Shown piece by piece: positions 36,446-50,500 of a stretch of DNA of 64,000 nt. A program made the position numbers and the translations under genes. The first letter of the stretch is position 1, and the number at the start of each line of letters is the position of its first letter. Source of the stretch: Acanthacorydalis orientalis (taxonomy: Eukaryota; Arthropoda; Insecta; Megaloptera; Corydalidae); the NCBI GenBank assembly GCA_034766995.1, contig CM068322.1, positions 33,667,939 to 33,731,938 on the forward strand, read 5' to 3'. The notes under the pieces are model-generated. The model was not told where the DNA came from. It ran no database searches and saw only the letters and a list, made by a program, of their open reading frames with translations.

Positions 36446-38543
36446 TTAAAAAAAACTTGTATCTTCGAGACCTTCTGGCAAATATGTGAGGTTAGATTCG
36501 TGTTTCTCTCTTGTATTATAACCTTTTCCATAACCTAAAGGATTATATTTTTATACACGTTTATTAATCAAGCGACAATTCAGTTACAAATTTATTTATT
36601 TCAATTTTGTTAAAAAAAAACACCAGATCAGTACCTAAATTTTTCATTAATTTTGTAGGAGCATTTCTTAAATGTAAAGGAACACCTGGTTGTGGCCCTT
36701 TCCAGTTATTGATAACATCCTTACACCTGTCCATTGCATGTTCTACTTCTTTCGATTTCGGTGCCCTCGCTAGATATATTGCACACTCTCCTAACAAAAC
36801 ATCACATTCAGGCATTCCGATAAGTTGACAGCCTTGCATTGCAGATACAGCGAGAGGTAATGCATTGGGATCAGCCAGGCCTGTATGATTTCTCACAAAT
36901 TGTCAAGAAATTATATTTAGTAATTTTTGATGAAATACTCACCGACATCTTCACTAGCAGTTCGAACCAATCTCCGTGCTATATAGAGTGGATCTTCTCC
37001 ACCTAATAGCATTCTCGTTACCCAGTAAAGAGCAGCGTTGTCATCGGAAGCTCGGATTGATTTTTGCATCGCTGATATCATGTTGTAATGCTCTTCACCT
37101 TTTTTATCATACAGCATGTGAGATTTCTACAAGTTCAAGTTTTGAATTATTCGATTTATTTATTATCTTTAAAAATCCTATAATAATAATTGTCAGTGTT
37201 ATACTGAAGACTGTCCTTTAACTGAAATGCCAAATTTCAATGTTGATACCTCTTTGAGAATCAATTAGGTTGAAACCTTCTGTCTTTAAGATTATATAAA
37301 GATTCGATACAAATATATATATATATATATTAATTCTTTATATTCTTACCTTTAAACTTTCTTTGAAAACATCTAATTGAAGAAATTTTGTTTCAAATTT
37401 ATCTCTGCTCATGGATTGTATTGCTATCTGCAAAGTATTTAAGGCAATTCTAGCATCACCGTCGCAAATATCTGCCAACCATTGGATATCAGATTTTTCA
37501 ATAATAATTCTGTGAAAAAAAAACAATCAACAAAAAATAAACAGAATAAAATAATTTTAAGATTTACTTTGGTATGTTTGAAGTAGGAAAAGAAATAGGT
37601 TTCGAACTATCTATTACTTGTACAAAATCATATTTTTCAACAGCTCTCGACAGTATTTTTTCAAGATCTCGACTAGTTAACTTCTCTAAAACTATAACTC
37701 GACAGCGGCTTAATAAAGCCGAATTCAAACTAAATGACGGGTTTTCAGTAGTAGCCCCTATTAAAGTTAAAATTCCATTTTCGACATGTGGCAGAAATAT
37801 GTCTTGTTGTAGTTTATTAAACCTGTGAATCTCATCTATGAAAAGAATAGTTTTCTTTTTGAATTTCTGTTCATTTCTCGCGACTTTCACAATTTCTTTC
37901 ACTTCGTTTACACCGGACATCGTCGCAGACAGCCTGATAAAACGTGTGTGTTCGTTACATGTCTTAGAAATAATATGGGCTAACGTTGTCTTGAAAAATA
38001 ACAACAGTGGAGTTTTAAATTAGACGGTCCGTTAATAATTATTCTTTTATCGAAATTACCTTTCCACATCCAGGAGGCCCCCATAAAATCATACTCGGTA
38101 TTTCCTGTTTTTCTAAGAGAACCCGTAATATTTTCCCTGGTCCGATGATGTGTTCCTGGCCAAAATAATCAGCGATTTCTGCAGGTCTTACTTTTTCAGC
38201 GAGTGGCTTAGTATCGATTACGTTTGCCTTTTTATTTTCTAACTGATTAAATTAATATAATTTAAATACAAGTTTTACAAATAAAATAAATTTGAACATT
38301 TACTTTTTCTGGTCCAGAACTTTTTTGAAAATCTGATGTGTTTTGTGATGATAGCCCAAGACCACTTTTTGACTTTTTCGCTGGACTGCCAGAATTATCA
38401 GATCCTCTTTTGGTTGCACTTTTTTCATAAGTACTTTTTTCAGGTTGTGAATTCAAAAACAGACATTTGTCTACATGTGTATCAGCATTAACGATGGGAA
38501 TGTTTTTGTTACAAACTGGACAAGAAATATTTTCAATCTCCAT
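36446..38543 (-). CDS. WRNIP1: WRNIP1 AAA+ ATPase with UBZ4 zinc finger
   Basis: Seven minus-strand exons: 38543-38304, 38242-38060, 37989-37568, 37509-37350, 37126-36943, 36880-36635, 36534-36446. Phase is consistent, 507 residues (human about 665; most of the difference is in the N-terminal linker). An N-terminal UBZ4 ubiquitin-binding zinc finger uses C8, C11, H23 and C27. A charged linker follows, then the AAA+ core with Walker A GPPGCGKTT (135-143), Walker [11 protein letters not shown] (D193, E194) and sensor 1 GATTENPSF. The MgsA/RarA-type C-terminal domain includes [16 protein letters not shown] and ends [12 protein letters not shown]. The family binds stalled replication forks and DNA polymerase delta in the nucleus. 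Its ATG is 201 bp from that of NSMCE1, which is divergent. An AATAAA overlaps the stop codon. Confidence 0.95.
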
Positions 38544-38744
38544 TTTTACTATTCAGTGTATTGAATTTATAATTTATATTTCACAAACACCGCGCAATTT
38601 TGTTTGACATTTAGTAGCAGTATTGTCGATAAAAACTGTAAACTTTAATTTTAAACGATCTGTTTACAAACTTTAATTTGTATGCATCTAATATTTTTAT
38701 AAATTTGACGATTTTTTGTATGAAACTATTATCTATGTTCCATA
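38544..38744. promoter_or_regulatory. Bidirectional promoter between WRNIP1 and NSMCE1
   Basis: Only 201 bp separate the two divergent start codons, so one short AT-rich promoter must drive both genes. I see no TATA box in a convincing position. The sharing is inferred from spacing alone. Confidence 0.7.
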
Positions 38745-39727
38745 ATGTATAGTGATATTCATAGAACTTTAGCTCAGCATATTTTAATAAGGGGTTATGT
38801 TAAATGCAATGATGCTCTGACGATCTTGAAGAAATTTCCTGGTTAGTTTTTCATTTTTTTATTTATTTTTAAATTAAATGGTTATAAGGGAACAAAATAG
38901 AATTCAAAATAGTATATTCACATGACGTATTTCATTTCAAAATACATCTTTCAATTTTAATGTATCACAGAGACTGCAGAAGCAAAAGAACCCGAATTAG
39001 ATCAGTATATCAGTTTAATCAATGAAAAAATATCCAAGCTGTACCAGCACATAAGAAAAGCTGTTTGTGAGCATTCAGGTGTAAAATATTATATAATGAT
39101 TAGTACCATTGAAAATGACATAACAAAGTATGTTTCATATGACCTTTTTGAGATTTACTTCGTAACAAACTAATCATTTGTTACAGATTACAGAAGCATT
39201 TTAGTGAAAAAGATTTAGAGTTTTTTAAACTGATAATCGATGAGCTAGTTTATTCGGAAAACGCAATCATTTCGATGACCAAAGCTTTAAGTTTAGTTCG
39301 ACAGGTAAAAAACGGATCTTATTCGAGAGACCAAGCAGAATACCAAATAAATCAATTGGTTATGAATGGTTTCTTATGGGAACAATCAGATAAATTATCA
39401 TTTGGTATTCGTGGTATATATGATTTGGAACCTCTTTTTAGGAAAGCATATAAAGATCACATTAACGATTGTCCACTCTGCAAGGAAATAGTATTCTTTG
39501 TATGTGTTTTTTTTTATATTCAATTTGTATTCCCAAGGATTAGTTACTGAATTCGTATGTTTTTAAAGGGTAAAACTTGTATGAACTGCGAACAAGTCAT
39601 TCATATGCATTGTTTGAATCGATACTTGTCAGAAAGAAGAAAATGCCCAAGTTGTAAAACAGATTGGAGTGAAAAATGTGTTTCAGTTAATGATGAAACT
39701 GAAGAAGAAGGAGAAGATTCTCAGTGA
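38745..39727 (+). CDS. NSMCE1: NSMCE1 (Nse1), RING-type subunit of SMC5/6 complex
   Basis: Four exons: 38745-38841, 38971-39127, 39187-39499, 39569-39727. Phase is consistent, 241 residues (human about 266). The N-terminal two thirds form the winged-helix Nse1 part, starting MYSDIHRTLAQHILIRGYV. The C-terminus is a variant RING with ligands C180, C183, C193, C196, H201, H203 or C204, C215 and C218, of the form CPLC..CMNC..HMHC..CPSC, followed by an acidic tail. Nse1 pairs with Nse3 and has ubiquitin-ligase activity within the SMC5/6 complex for DNA repair. AATAAA lies 9 bp after the stop (39,736) and again near 39,834. The next gene, UBLCP1, starts 451 bp downstream on the same strand. Confidence 0.92.
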
Positions 39728-40178
39728 AAAAGAGTAATAAAATAGTAATTTTGTATGAGTCGTATATTCATACTTTTTATATATCATTTTCCAATGTATT
39801 AAAGCTTTCGATATTTATTTTTGAATATGAAAAAATAAAATATTTCTATTGATTTTTGTGTTATTAACCAGTTAATGAAAAGATAGAGATATTTCCTTAT
39901 ATTGAATTGGAATGAAAATTCAGGTTTTTATTTTTTTGAGAGATTTTAATTTATATAAATCGGCTAATAAATATTTTTTATTTTCAACATAAATCAATGT
40001 ACTTTGATTTTAAGAGAAATTATTTTTCATTTATTTAAAAAGTATATTACTGAAACATTTTTAAATTAACCATTTCATAATGTTGGTAATCGTGGTGTTA
40101 TCTGGTGTTATCCTTCAAAAAAAAAAAAAATATCAACAAATATATTTGATTCACTTGATACAGGAAAATTTTTGAAAA

Positions 40179-41593
40179 ATGGGAGAACCGTCATCCAATT
40201 GTATAAATTTAATAATAAAGTGGAGCGGGAAAGAGTACAAATTGTCAGATGTAGAATTAAATTCATCAGTCGCAACTTTAAAAAAATCAATTCAAGACAT
40301 CACGGGCGTACGTACGAATAGACAGAAGTTGTTGAACATAAAATATAAAGGTTATAAACGCACATTTGTAAACAATATGAAAGAAAAAAACGAACATGTC
40401 AAATAGTTTTGAATTGGTGACGACGATTTGTCCGACGAGTACATAATATCAACGAACATACATGCATGAGATATTGTGTGTTTGGTGAAAACGTTTACAA
40501 TTCAATATTATTTGGCAAAAATGATTCACGAACACATCACTCAGACATGCTAATCTTCTTTTTATCGATAATAAATATTATAGGAAAACCAGCAACAGAC
40601 GAATGTCTCCTTTCCTCTTTAAGTTTAAAAGACGGTTTCAAAATAATGATGATGGGATCACTAGAAGAAGCTATCGCAGAAGTCAATAAACCTGCCGAAC
40701 CGAACAACGTCGTAAACGATTTCGACACCACCGACAAGGAAGTATCGATCAACAATACCGTGAGTGTGCCGTGAACGAGGTCCGTCGACGTCTGTACATT
40801 TTTATTAACGTTGCAGATATATAGAACGAAAATCGAACGTCGGATCGCGAATTACAAAATAGATATAATCAATCCTCCGAGAGAGAAAATGAAACTGTTG
40901 GTTCTCGATATAGATTATACGGTGTTCGATCATCGGTCGACCGCAGAAACGGCTGCCGAACTGATGCGTCCTTTCCTCCATGAATTTTTAACAGCCCTGT
41001 ATCCGTATTACGATATAATGTTCTGGTCAGCGACTAGTATGGTGTGGATAGTAGAGAAATTAAAACTTCTCGGAGTATCGAGTCATACGGATTATAAAGT
41101 CGTTTGCTATTTAGATTCGGCTGCTATGATTTCAGTAGAAACATCGAAGAATGAATTGATAGATGTAAGGAACTGTATTTTTTCTTATGTAAAAAAAAGC
41201 AAAAGCACTTCGCTTAAAAAAATAATTCCACGTGCGGATATTCAAGTAATGTAAATTTATACAACGTGAACTTTTTTTTATCAGGTAAAACCTTTAGAAG
41301 TAATCTGGGGAAAGTTCAAAGAATACACTCCTTCGAATACCGTAATGTTAGACGATGTCCGTCACAATTTCGCTATGAATCCGCAGAGTGGCTTACGTAT
41401 CCGTCCTTTCCGGCAAGCGCACCTCAATAGAAACAAAGACAAGGAGCTAGTTCAGCTCGCGAAGTACTTAAAATATATCGCCGTGAAGAATATCGACTTC
41501 ACGACGCTCAACCACCGTAAATGGGAGAAATTAATCACGACATCGAGCGACATAGATGAGATTTTAAAGTCCGAAGTGAACGCCGATTCGTAA
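40179..41593 (+). CDS. UBLCP1: UBLCP1, ubiquitin-like domain proteasome phosphatase
   Basis: Four exons: 40179-40350, 40584-40759, 40817-41164, 41285-41593. Phase is consistent, 334 residues (human 318). An N-terminal ubiquitin-like domain (about 8-82; contains [12 protein letters not shown]) is followed by a linker and an HAD/FCP1-type phosphatase domain. The catalytic DxDxT is DIDYT at 147-151, where D147 and D149 are the nucleophile and acid/base, and LDD at 254-256 supplies acidic metal ligands. The Ile in the DIDYT loop replaces the usual Leu and should not matter. The enzyme binds Rpn1 through its Ubl domain and dephosphorylates the nuclear 26S proteasome. An open frame that runs past exon 1 to 40,406 is intron read-through and not the C-terminus. 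AATAAA lies at 41,852. Confidence 0.94.
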
Positions 41594-43480
41594 TCGTTAC
41601 GGATCGAAAAGTTATTGCTCAAAACAATACAAATTAACGAATAATGTCGATGCCTTATCCATTACGGTCGTTACATGATTTGCATTGGAATCGTTATAAA
41701 ATTTTATAATCGCCGATGAGATTCGAGATAGATGCGCTGCATGATGATTTTTTATATATGTTTCAGCTCGAGTTGCTGTTTTTTATTTAATTCAGATGCG
41801 TTTCTTTTTTATTTATTATATTTTTATGAAATTACGTTATATGTATGAATGAATAAATGAATATTTTTAAGCATACTGTAAAAGTACTTGTGATAAGTAT
41901 AATAAATTTATTCTCCAATTTTCAACTTATGCATTAGTAGTGCTTTTTTGAACCTTTATAACATGTAGAGTCCAGTGAAATGTTTGGCATGTATGTTTTC
42001 ATTTCAAACTTGTAATATGAATGGACGATTCATCAAATATTTTTTATATCTTAAAATTTACAAGAAATGCTTCTAGTAGAAGTTATAAAGTTTTTACGAA
42101 TCTATTGTTAAGATTAAGGTTATGGATAAAAAAAAATGTTGAAATACGTATAAATTTATTATAAAACATTAATTGTATCGTTTAGGTGAGTTTTTTTGTC
42201 GTTTTCATTACTTGTAAATCATTTGCAGAAATACTGAAACGAAAATTTGAAATATGAATTTCCCAGCTTCCAGTGCTACTAACTTAAAATTTCAATAGTT
42301 CCAAAATACAATTTTAGATTATTTTTCATAACGAAGTATACGTGGAAAATCGATAACTTATTAACAATGCGGGATAAAATGCCAAATATTTTCCTTCTAA
42401 TTTCATTTTACGAAATAAAAATAGTATTTTTTAAATAATATTTAAATTAAAAAGTTGTTGAATTACAAAACTTGGAACCTGATCATGTGTTTCTGAAGTC
42501 ACGGGGTTGTATATAGAATTTTTTCCTCATAAACTAATAGTAATAAACATTTAATAGTAATTTAATAGTTTTCTTTTCACACCGTTATTTTACTAAAAAC
42601 GGTACATTCTGCAAATGAAGTAAATTTATTACAAAATAAATAATTTTCAACAAAATTTGATCCATAACAAATCAATTTTTCATTATCGATCTTATATTCG
42701 TTTGATTTTCTTTATTTAAAAAATATAGATACTCTAAATAGTTTTTGAATTAGAAACGAAAATGAAATATTTATCAAACACTTTTTCAATTAAAAAACTC
42801 CAACTTGTTTAGTCAAAAATGTGAACTTTATAACATTTATTATATTTTTATATTTATACATGTCAATATATACACAAACATACAATTCCAATCAACATAC
42901 ATCTATTGTTTAACAAATGTATGTTTTTTACCGAATAACCATAACGTATTTTTCTATAATTTTTTATTGAGATAAAAAGAATGAAAAATTAAATTTCAAC
43001 AAGGTAAATGGTTGCTAAATAAAAAGTCAAGTCTGATAAAAATATATTAAAAATGTAACAATTAAAATAAACAGTAATTTTTCGCATATTAACTGTTTAT
43101 AATTTAATTTCAACAGCCCTTTAGAGAGTTGCGGCTCTTATGTCTTTATAGTTATAATTTTCGTACATTTTATTTCTTTAGGAATTTAACATATTTATTT
43201 TTTTCAGATCATCGTTCACTGATAAACGGAAAAACGAGATAAGATTCATAATCCATGACCCATATTCGATTCATCATGAGGTTTTCAATTAATAGCACAC
43301 CAGATAAGTGGGAAATACATCAATGATGAGTAATTTGATTTACACGATACTTTATCTACGATATTTACACATTATATTCCTAAGTTTTTTTAAAAAATGA
43401 ACTCTTATTCTTTACTTCCTTGTGATTGGAGAGATTATTAACATGCATTGTATTGATTAATTTCGTACATCAAATTAACG
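41594..43480. other. UBLCP1 3' UTR and gene-free AT-rich stretch
   Basis: Contains the UBLCP1 3' end and then AT-rich spacer with no recognisable exon or element until the repeats at 43.5 kb. Confidence 0.5.
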
Positions 43481-43504
43481 ATAGAGGATAATAGTGAAGA
43501 ACAA

Positions 43505-43625
43505 GCGTTTTCACAAAAATGTTTAATAAACGATTATCGACCATAATTATGTATTGAACATTTTTGATTAGAACAATTCTTTGTGATTTGCGATGCAAAA
43601 AAGTATTCATTTGTGAAAAGTAAGA
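43505..43625. repeat. Palindromic repeat family, right half
   Basis: CACAAAAATGTTTAATAAACGATTATCGACC, ATTGAACATTTTTGATTAGAACAATT, AAGTATTCATTTGTGAAAAG. Confidence 0.65.
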
Positions 43626-43684
43626 ATATCTATAAAATTTATAGACATTTTAAAGAGAATTTGTAGAAAAATTCGAGACAGTTC

Positions 43685-43915
43685 GAATTGTGGCTGCACA
43701 GTGCCATTTCACGAATTTCGTCTTTTTGACCAATATTGTTTAATAGATTATTATCGATTTTTTTTGTACTATGGTGCTTTGAGAATGTCAATATCGTCAT
43801 CGAAATGCTAGGCAACGATCAAAAATGATCAATAATGATTTATTGGACATTTTTGGTCAGGACTTGTTTTGCGGCTTGTGGAATGGGAAAAGAATTAACT
43901 TGTGAAAGTTATCGA
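43685..43915. repeat. Palindromic repeat family, near-complete copy
   Basis: Left terminus TGGCTGCACAGTGCC and TTTCACGAATTTCG. Left arm AATATTGTTTAATAGATTATTATCG. Centre ACTATGGTGCTTTGAGAATGTCAATATCGTCATCGAAATGC. Right arm CAACGATCAAAAATGATCAATAATGATTTATTGGACATTTTTGG, then AGAATTAACTTGTGAAAG. Confidence 0.75.
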
Positions 43916-44540
43916 TTTCATTGTAAATATTGCAATGAATCAATTTTAAACACAGTGAAAGATGTAACACTGAAGACGTAAAATCTCGTGTATGAATTGA
44001 TAAAATCATATAAAAAACGAATTAATGAGATTATTTGTGCTAACGATCGATCTTGATAAGCGACACAGAAAGAAAATTATAATATTTCCAGCACGAAACA
44101 CGAAAATATACAGAGCAATAATCTACAAATTGGTTTCTTTTGAATTTTTCATGTCTCATTAATGTCACGTTACGATATAAAAATAGTATATAATAATTCA
44201 ATTCGAATAAAGTAATCTATTTTCGTATATATCAAATACATTACGAACTCGAAGACTATAAATATGTTCCCATTCTGCTCAACCGCGATAAATCAATGAC
44301 GTTTTCGTCCACGGCCCCCATTAAAGTAATAAAACATCGTCGTTGATAAAATCAAACCCGTGACATTTCGTTCTAAAATTCGATAAGAATCTACTGCGTC
44401 GCATGTATCTCTTTCTTTCCTAGTAGTGACACACATTTTTGTTTTTTTTTTCTTTTTTATAAATAAATAGTTCAAGTATGGCCGACAAACTGGTGGTCGT
44501 TGTGTCAAACGGATGATTTTTCACATAAAACATCTCAAAT

Positions 44541-47500
44541 ATGGAATTGTTTCGGACGGCACGGTTTTATATTTTTATTGTTGGGGAGCATAGTCTATGG
44601 TGGGATCGAACGACGGGCGATTTTCTGCCGAAAACAGGTGATCTAGCATGCGTATTTTTCACTTAAAGGGCTGTCAGTGCAGCTGTCAAAATACGAGCCT
44701 GTCAATATTATAATAGTAAAGTTTCTTTTTATCGCCCTACTTAGATTCTGTTTCGTTTATTTTATTATGATTTATATTACGCCCACATTTCAATCAGATA
44801 AGCTTTAATCAGGAAGTAATAAGTCGAACAACCTCCTACATTTTTTTATGGCATTTTAATTGTTTAATAAAATATTTTAAACTTCTTTCTGATTAAATGA
44901 ATTTCTCACATATACTTCAGTAACAGTCATTAAATGTTATCTTTATTTATTGATAGTTATTTTTATTTGGCTCATTAATGTCTATAACTGTTATACCTTA
45001 ATGCTTTTTACAACAGTTTATATAATTTTAAAATAATAAAAAATAGATATGTCTTTTATATAAAATTCGAAGTAGGAGTTTGATGTATTGTATATGTTAA
45101 CTTCTGACTTGTATGATCTTGATTTCATGCTTCTTGTATTTCAGTAATAGCTATCAAATATTGTCTTTATTTTTGTTTGTTGATAGTTAATGTTTATAAT
45201 TATTAAACTTGAATGTGTTTTAGAACAGTTTATGTACTTTTAAAATAATAAGAAATGTATTTTTTTTATAAAATTTGAAATATGATTAATTGTTTAACTT
45301 TTATGCTGTATGTGCATTTGAATAAAACAACAGGAATTTGGTTTCATACTCATTTTCATGGAGATAGAACTATAAGTTTTTATATTTTATTTTTATTGCA
45401 GTTTGTATTTGAAACTTTTGTATTTTTACTCCATTTTGATTTAAAAAAGATCTTTAAACCAGTTTAAAGACTAATATTAATAGTCAGACATTCTATTTAA
45501 CCATTTATTTACTGAATTAATTAAAATGAAAAATAGATCAATGCAATTTTTATCAGGGAAAAGAATGACATTTGAAAACTAGAAAAAAATGAAATATATA
45601 TAAAAATTAGAAAAAGATTAAATATCTTTTCACATTTTTACCTTCTTCTTGCCAACTTTTTATTTTCTGTATATTTTTTGAAGTAGTATTTTTTAAATTA
45701 GGATTTATGTATTTTTTTTCTACAAAGCAGGGTAGTTAATATCTTAGTTTTCAACTATAATTTTCTGACTGTGCTATATATTTTAAATGTTATGTAATCA
45801 TTTTATTAGGCTGGGATTTAGTATCAGCAGAAGATCCTGAATGCCTCGGTGTGTGTCACGGAATAATTGGAAAACTAGAACACAGCAGTGTCTTCGAAAC
45901 AAAACTTGTACTTATAAAAGAGTGTTCCCCCGTCGGTCATTTACACAGTAGTCACGTCGTTTACAAAATAAAATCCATTGCGTTCCTGCATCTCGGTCCT
46001 GATAACCCTGACCTCAATCTCCAAATATGTCATAAACATAAAACCAAAGATGGAAGTACAAACGTTACTAAGAAAACTACTAACTCGAGTTTATTTGAAA
46101 TGCCAAAAAACGCCGCCTTTTCTAAGACATGGGGCACGATAAAGTCAGCCGGTAACACGATCAAGAACACGACTCAGCAAGCGGCGGCTATCGCCACGAA
46201 TCAAGTCAAGTCGACGGTCAAAAGGAGAGACAGTAAGGACAGAGGCAAGTTCGAGAAACGTATCATCGAGGAGCTGCACAAAATTTTTACCGATACCGAT
46301 TCGTTCTATTTCTGTCGGACCGGAGATATCACGAACACTTTGCAACGGCAGTGCGATTTACAAAAAGAGAATAAGATCGATCCGAATGCGTTGTGGAAGA
46401 CCGTCGACGACCGTTTTTTTTGGAATAGGCACATGCTTAAAGATTTGATTAATTTAAATGTAATTATATTTTTATTTGTTAACAGATAGTTTATTTTAGA
46501 ATATAATACATTTTTCTTTTTTTTTTCCAAGAATCCCCTTGCCGATCCATGGATTTTACCTATAATACAAGGTTTTGTTCAGATAGAACATTGTAAAGTC
46601 GAAGTCGGATTCGATCCTATCGGAGACGAGGCTACAGAACCGAGATACGAAACGTTCACGTTGAGCCTGATATCACGTCGAAGTCGTTTTAGAGCCGGCA
46701 CGAGGTATCGTCGATTCTTTTAGAAAACTAATACGAATAGCGATAACCACGTTGTCGACGAGTAAAAATTCAATATGTTTTCAAAAGGTATAAACGGAGG
46801 GGTGTGGACGATGACGGACACTGTGCGAATTATGTCGAAACAGAGCAGATCATTTCGTATCACCATCATCAAGTTTCATTCGTACAAGTTCGTGGATCCG
46901 TGCCTGTTTATTGGTCTCAGCCCGGCTACAAATATAGACCGCCGCCGAGATTGGATAAAGGTGCGGATTTTTTGATCGTATTTCGACGTATGTAGATTTT
47001 TATTCGTCTGCTTGTTTCGTTCGATAGGTCAAGAAGAAACGCAAATAGCATTCGAGAAGCATTTCGACGGTGAACTGAAACTGTACGGTCCTGTCTGCTT
47101 GGTCAATTTGATCGACCAGTCGGGCAAGGAAAAAATCATCTGGGATGCGTACAGTCATCATATATTCAAGTATGATAATCCAGATATAACGTATGTCACA
47201 TTCGATTTCCATGAATATTGGTGAGTGAAATAATAAAACGGTATAGAAAAATATGCAATTGTTATTCTAACTCTTTATGTACTGTTGGGACTTTCAAGTC
47301 CTATAAAAAGAAATCAATATTAAATAATCGATGACATTTTCCTATTTTAGTCGTGGCATGCATTTTGAAAACGTGTCAGTATTAATAAATGCAATAGCTG
47401 ATGTTATTCGTGATATGAATTATTGTTGGAAAGATAAACAAGGACAGATCTGTTCACAGACCGGTGTTTTTAGAGTGAATTGTATCGATTGCCTCGATAG

Positions 47501-50500
47501 AACTAATGTAGTTCAGGTAAATGTAATTTTCGATAATTCGTCGTTAAATAACTAGTCGGTTTATCTATTTTGTTTCGGCTCCACACGATATTCGTATTTG
47601 TGTTTTAGACTGCTCTCGGAAAAGCTGTGATGGAAATTCAGTTCACGAAACTGGGTTTGATACCGCCCGAAGGTATAATGCCTCTAACAATACGTAATAC
47701 ATTCCAACTACTTTGGGCGAACAACGGTGATATTATTAGTAAACAGTACGCTGGAACTAATGCCTTAAAGGTAAGGTTTGAAAATTCGTATCGCTTCTTC
47801 ACGGCTGTAAATTTTTTTATTTCTAGGGTGATTACACGAGGACCGGAGAACGTAAATTCACGGGAATCATGAAAGACGGCATGAACTCTGCAAATCGGTG
47901 AGTCGAAGCGTATAGTTTCGAATAGTAAAGAATCGATACGTACTGTTTTGTTCGGTTACTGTTTTTTTGAATGAACGCTAGTCTGTTGGACGTTTTCTCG
48001 TGAATCGATAAAAAATCATAAACGAGTGAAATGTTTAAAGTAATTGAGTAAAACAGAAATTTTTACTTTTGTGATTAACGAGTGAATCGATTGATTTCAA
48101 TGAAACCGTGTCCATAGATATTATCGTTGTCATTTCGCCGACTTATATCGTCAGTGCTGTATAGATCTGATTCATGGCAATAAGATTAATGAATCTGAGT
48201 TTGATGATTGTTGGCAAGACATTCGAACGATTGGAAATATTGCCAATGAGTTATTAAGTAATGATCATCCACAATACTGCCCTGAATTTGCCCTAGGTGT
48301 AGAAGCTCATTTAGTTAATGCAGTTTATCATATGACAAGGTCAGTTCACTGGGGACAGAAAAGCAATGAGATTTGATTTTATGACGAGAGTTGTTTTTCA
48401 TAAAGTACTTTTTGTTGTTTTCAAACTTGCTAGACGGTTTTTTATTCCCTTTTTTGTTCATTAACTCCACTAAAAATTATTATTATGGGTTTTAACGACT
48501 TACTGACACTGTTTGGATTTCTGTATTTCTTTTTTGTTGTTTTTTTGTTCGTTCTGAAAAGTAGAAATCGTAGTAACTTCAATACTTGTTTTTAGTTATT
48601 ATTTGAGCCGGTTCAAAGATGCGTACCGTCAAGGAACGATCGATATCATGCTCGGTTTGTATATTTCATAAAATACATGAAAGTGTTCAGGAAACGACAC
48701 GGCCTGTTCTGTATTGTTTTTTAGGAAACAATGTGGCCGAGGATATATTTAGTGACAACAAGGCGGCTTTCGAAGAAGATAGCGCTGCGACTGCCGAGCA
48801 CGTGAAATTATTGATCGAGGATAGTAAAAAAATGTTAATAAGCGATCCTGAATTCATTCTCGGAGCGTGGGGTCTGATCGATGCAGATCCGAGGTAAGCG
48901 AGAAGCAAAGAGGATTTGAAATCTTTAAATGTGAATTCAGTTCAAACTTTGTGCTATCGTTATGTGTTTGTTTATCTGTTCTAGCACCGGAGATCCTATG
49001 GAATCTGAAATGGATGCGATATTAATATTAACAAAGGATTCTTATTATGTCGCCGACTATGACGATCAGATAGATAAAGTGACGAAATATCAGCGCGTGC
49101 TCTTACAGGATTTAACGTTGTTAGAATTCGGTTTACCGGATACGAGTGCCGCCGTAACTCTGTTCAAAAATACTGCCAAAATGACCCAGCACCATTGTAT
49201 AAGGCTGAATTATAAGGTCGATAATGTCGACGGCTACTATCACATGTTCCGTTCGACAAACCTGAGGTTCTTTAACAACATGGCCGTCGTTATCAAAAAT
49301 GAGGAAGAAATGATAGGTAATTGTTATTATACGCACGATGATATGTCTTTATTTTTAGCATTACGCGCTGAAAATCGAGAAGAATGCATTTTTTAGAAAG
49401 AAATCATAATGTTCAGTATTTTTTCCCCTTGTAGAGTCACTTAAGGCGATCTGTGAAGCTTTTTTGGTCGCACTGGACATCTGTTGCTTGCCACCGATCC
49501 CGTTTTTCCAAGGGCAGAGATTGGATAGACGTAAATCGAAAGTCTTACAGAACAGAGGAGGGAACAGCATCTATTTAGATATTGTAGCTTTTCCACAACT
49601 GACACGTAATGTTTCGGAGACTCAACTCTTGGCTTTGAAAACAGCAGGTATGCATTACTAGTAAAAGAAATCGAATCGAGGTAAAACCACTCGTATTTCT
49701 TGTCGTAGGTTCGAAAGCGCTATCGAATATGAGCGAACAGTTTTCGAAATTGAATCGGTTCGGTCACAGTTTCAACACGAAGAAGACTACTACGAAGCCG
49801 GTTTCGAAAAGCGCACAAGCTAAATTTACAGTCGGCAAGTCGACGATTACGTCGAAAAACGAAACGAGTAGCGATTCCGACGACGACTGTGATATTTCAA
49901 TATTTCAACCTCAGGGAGGCGTACATATGCCTCAGAGCAGTAGTTTTTATTCCCCGTCGGAGTACGGATACGACCGTAGGTATATAGCGGGTGGGATGTC
50001 CGGTATAGACAGCGCTGTTGAAGCGCTGGATACTCTGAATGTGTATTCGCCGGTGGGAAATCTGTCGCAGGCGTCGTCTTCTGGAACAGATGACGTGTTA
50101 CAGAACGCTGCAAGTATCCAAGCTGAAATTAAAAAACCTGATGCTTTTTTACCTAGCGTCGGAATTGTGATGAGCTCGAAAACAAACGAGAGTGACGATG
50201 TGGATTGTAAACCTACGTTGCAAAATAAAGAAAACATGTTAACCACAGAGCATTCTTCACTCGTAGACAATGTCTGTCTTTCGAGTATAATTCAGAATGT
50301 TTCTCTACAGCAACGCGATGAAATCTTACAGAACAGTTTGAAAGTATGTGAAATTGAAAAGTCTAGATGTTCGACACCAGAAATCACCATCAATTCCGAA
50401 GAACTCGGTACGCCTGTTACGGAGACATCGTTTCAGCCGTCCGACACCAAAAAACACCCGCCGACGACATTGAAGCTCGACAGAAAATTAAGCCATTCTT

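Noticed and set aside
40179..40406. UBLCP1 ending at residue 75
   Set aside because: The frame reads through a GT donor at 40,351; splicing to 40,584 restores the conserved protein.
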